A stretch of DNA of 64,000 nucleotides from Amoebidium appalachense (Eukaryota; Ichthyosporea). Numbering within the stretch: position 1 is the stretch's first letter; each line of letters opens with the position of its first letter. The notes beneath the pieces were generated by a model that was given only the letters and a program-made list of their open reading frames with translations, ran no database searches and was not told the origin of the DNA. Below are positions 61,896-64,000 of this stretch, in pieces. Made by a program: the position numbers and the translations under genes. The DNA lies in the NCBI GenBank assembly GCA_963693365.1, contig CAVNZM010000003.1, positions 15,190,001 through 15,254,000 of the forward strand. The letters are read 5' to 3'.

Positions 61896-63257
61896 AATTC
61901 AATCGGATGTTTGGTTATCTACATGTGATATGACACGTGACACCTGTGGGCAATAGAACGGCAGGTGGTGGTGGGATGTAATGCTGGTAAAAGGGGGGAA
62001 GGGGGGGGGGGGGGGGGGGGGGGAGGGAGGCGGGGGGGGGGGGGGGGGAGGGGGGGGGGGGGGTGAAACGTAGCTCAGGATATACTTGTCGGTCGGTTTT
62101 CAAAGGGGGCCAATTGACAATTTACTCTCAGCCGATGACTCCATAGGTTATGATGGTCCTGGTCCGTACGTTATTTGTACTGATTACGTTGATGATAGAT
62201 GCAGGGTAGCACAGCTGAACATTGCAGTAGGTGCCTGTCGCAGGGATCCACGCCCAGAATAGTGAAAGGGGAGGAGGGGGAGGCCGGGGAAAGGGAGATC
62301 GATCATAGTGGCACTACGGAGGAAAGAAAGACCATGTATGCACCTGTTACTGGATAACTCGTGAAGTATGCCTCCTAAGTATGCCGTGCATGCTTATATC
62401 TTTCCGTTGAATAAATCCAGTCAAAAGAAGAAAGATGGGGAATTTCGAAGAGGAGCAAAGGAGATATTTTTTGTCTACCTACGAGGGGGGGGGGGGGGGG
62501 GGGGGGGGGGGGAGATGAGACGTGCAAGCGGCAGCCTTCAATCACCTGGGGGAAGCGGAGGAAGGGGGGATGACTCCGGAGGGGGGGGGGGGGGGGGGGG
62601 AGGGGAGGGGGAGGGAATCGAATGAGAACCTGGGATAGATGGGCGAAGAGAGGGGAGAAAAGGATCGACATTCTAAGGGGGGGGGGGGGGGGGGATTAGG
62701 GGATTTTTTTTCTTAGTTTTCTTTTCTTTTCTTTTTTGGTTGGGTGTGTGTAAGGGGGGGGGGGGGGGGGGGGGGGGGAGGATGAGACGTGCAAGGGGCA
62801 ATCTTTTTTCTAACCACATTCCTGTGTTTGTGTCTTTGTAGCCTAGTTGTGGTTGGGTTTTTGGTATAGGAAGCTTAAGGGGAAAGGGAGTGAAGGGTGG
62901 CCCGAGGGTAGGACGGGGGAAGGGATCCGGAGGGGAGAGGGAGAGGGTTGGGAGGGTGACAACCAACAATATTCATGGGGAATTTTGGCAACTTGAAGTG
63001 TTGGTGGGCGACCTCACAGTAGCAGTCTGAGACAACGCCATCAACGTTATTGCTAGTCTCAAGCAGATAAAAGCAGCTTGGGTGGTCGCCCAAATGGCAT
63101 AAAGGGGGCCCCAGACTAGGCACATACACAGATATTCGGTGATTGATTGTGGGTATGAGGCTGAGTGGGGAAAAAAAAAAACCCCCATCAACATTCGTGC
63201 GCAGGCTACCAACACAGTGAAAGCCAAAATATGGATGACATAGTGCATGCGCATGGG

Positions 63258-63312
<55 letters not shown>

Positions 63313-63944
63313 GGGGTTACTATCTTCACATGCGCATGCATGGAGGAGCTCGGACGTGGGATAAAAGGGATTTTTCCCCTTTATTTCTTTTTTTTTCCTT
63401 CATTTATTTCAATTTTTTTGGGGGCGAGGAGATGGGGGGGGGGGAAGGGGGGGAATGGGGGGAAGAACAGATCGAAGCCCTGCCAGTGTGACACAGTTTA
63501 AGTCAAAAGAAAAGAAAAGAAAAAGTTACTGGTGGTTTGCAACTTTATTTGTAATTGTAATAGCCTAGTATTGTACAATCGAACCTGCCTGTATAGTCAC
63601 CATATTCAACGATTACCGTAGGGGTTTTGTATCGCTATTTTAAACCTGGTTTTTGACTAGTATTTATGATGAAAAGGTGCGGCGACCATAGTAGCAAACC
63701 TATAGATTCTTGGTTGCCTATCTGTAAGCTTTCATGTCCTAATATCCTACCGTTTTCTACGTATCAGCAACCTGTATGTATCCGATTGTAAATCTACCGC
63801 TAGTTGATTATTGACCTATCACTGGGCCATAGAAGTAGTTTAACCGATCATGAATAGTATATGATGGACCCCATGCATATGACTGCTGCAAAATTTGAGG
63901 TATGAAGATCAGTATGGCTGCACACACACACAAATGCCATCGTG

Positions 63945-64000
<56 letters not shown>
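61896..64000. other. Right-end spacer with G tracts, no gene seen
   Basis: G runs lie near 61999-62060, 62488-62511, 62755-62778 and 63251-63311. A TAAATCCAGTCAAAAGAAGAAA piece near 62410 resembles the tail of direct repeat D. The window ends in (CA)n from about 63943. No coding frame is supported. Confidence 0.5.
63003..63170 (+). repeat. Repeat family C, copy 3
   Basis: Same block order: GGTGGGCGACCTCACAGTAG, AAGCAGCTTGGGTGGTCGCCCA, TGATTGATTGTGGGTATGAG. It conserves the complementary pair and differs in the spacer. Confidence 0.72.

Overview
This window is eukaryotic nuclear DNA. I base that on spliced genes with GT-AG introns, a LINE retrotransposon and dense simple-sequence DNA. (CA)n, (CT)n and very long poly-G/poly-C tracts fill the introns and spacers. 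The host looks like an intron-rich protist or alga, but I cannot place the lineage from sequence alone. The most reliable gene models were built by joining exons by reading frame and checking each join against remembered family motifs.

Layout, left to right. (1) 343-492 (+) is the last exon of a probable protein O-mannosyltransferase (PMT/POMT). (2) About 1968-5526 (+) is a LINE with an uninterrupted 1,064-codon APE endonuclease/reverse transcriptase ORF and a (CA)n plus poly-A 3' end. (3) 5527-12763 is gene-poor G/C-homopolymer and microsatellite DNA. (4) 12764-14269 (+) is an intronless multi-pass membrane protein. (5) 18545-19039 (+) is a small four-helix membrane protein. (6) 24553-31088 (+) is a six-exon, 673-residue, single-pass surface protein. 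Its ectodomain resembles the carbohydrate-binding (CBM87-type) part of the fungal deacetylase Agd3. (7) 32623-41698 (-) is a GTPBP10/Obg-type GTPase with at least 11 exons. (8) 43721-58356 (+) is a complete 16-exon DPY19-type protein C-mannosyltransferase, about 694 residues. (9) 58357-64000 holds repeats and no gene I can support.

Genes 6 and 7 converge and genes 7 and 8 diverge. PMT and DPY19 are both ER GT-C enzymes that use dolichyl-phosphate-mannose, and the Agd3-like protein passes through the same secretory route. That link is inference only. GTPBP10 is a mitoribosome/ribosome assembly GTPase and is unrelated to it.

The repeat landscape is the most unusual part. A roughly 200-bp dispersed family lies in introns of four genes, always in the sense direction there. 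Other features are a second family with an inverted distant copy, a third family at the right end, a foldback element, a tandem array of long A+T palindromes, a 33-34 bp minisatellite of nearly 1 kb and a 75-bp pure G tract. Several introns use the end of a (CA)n microsatellite as their 3' splice site. One DPY19 exon carries a one-base frameshift inside a G8 run.
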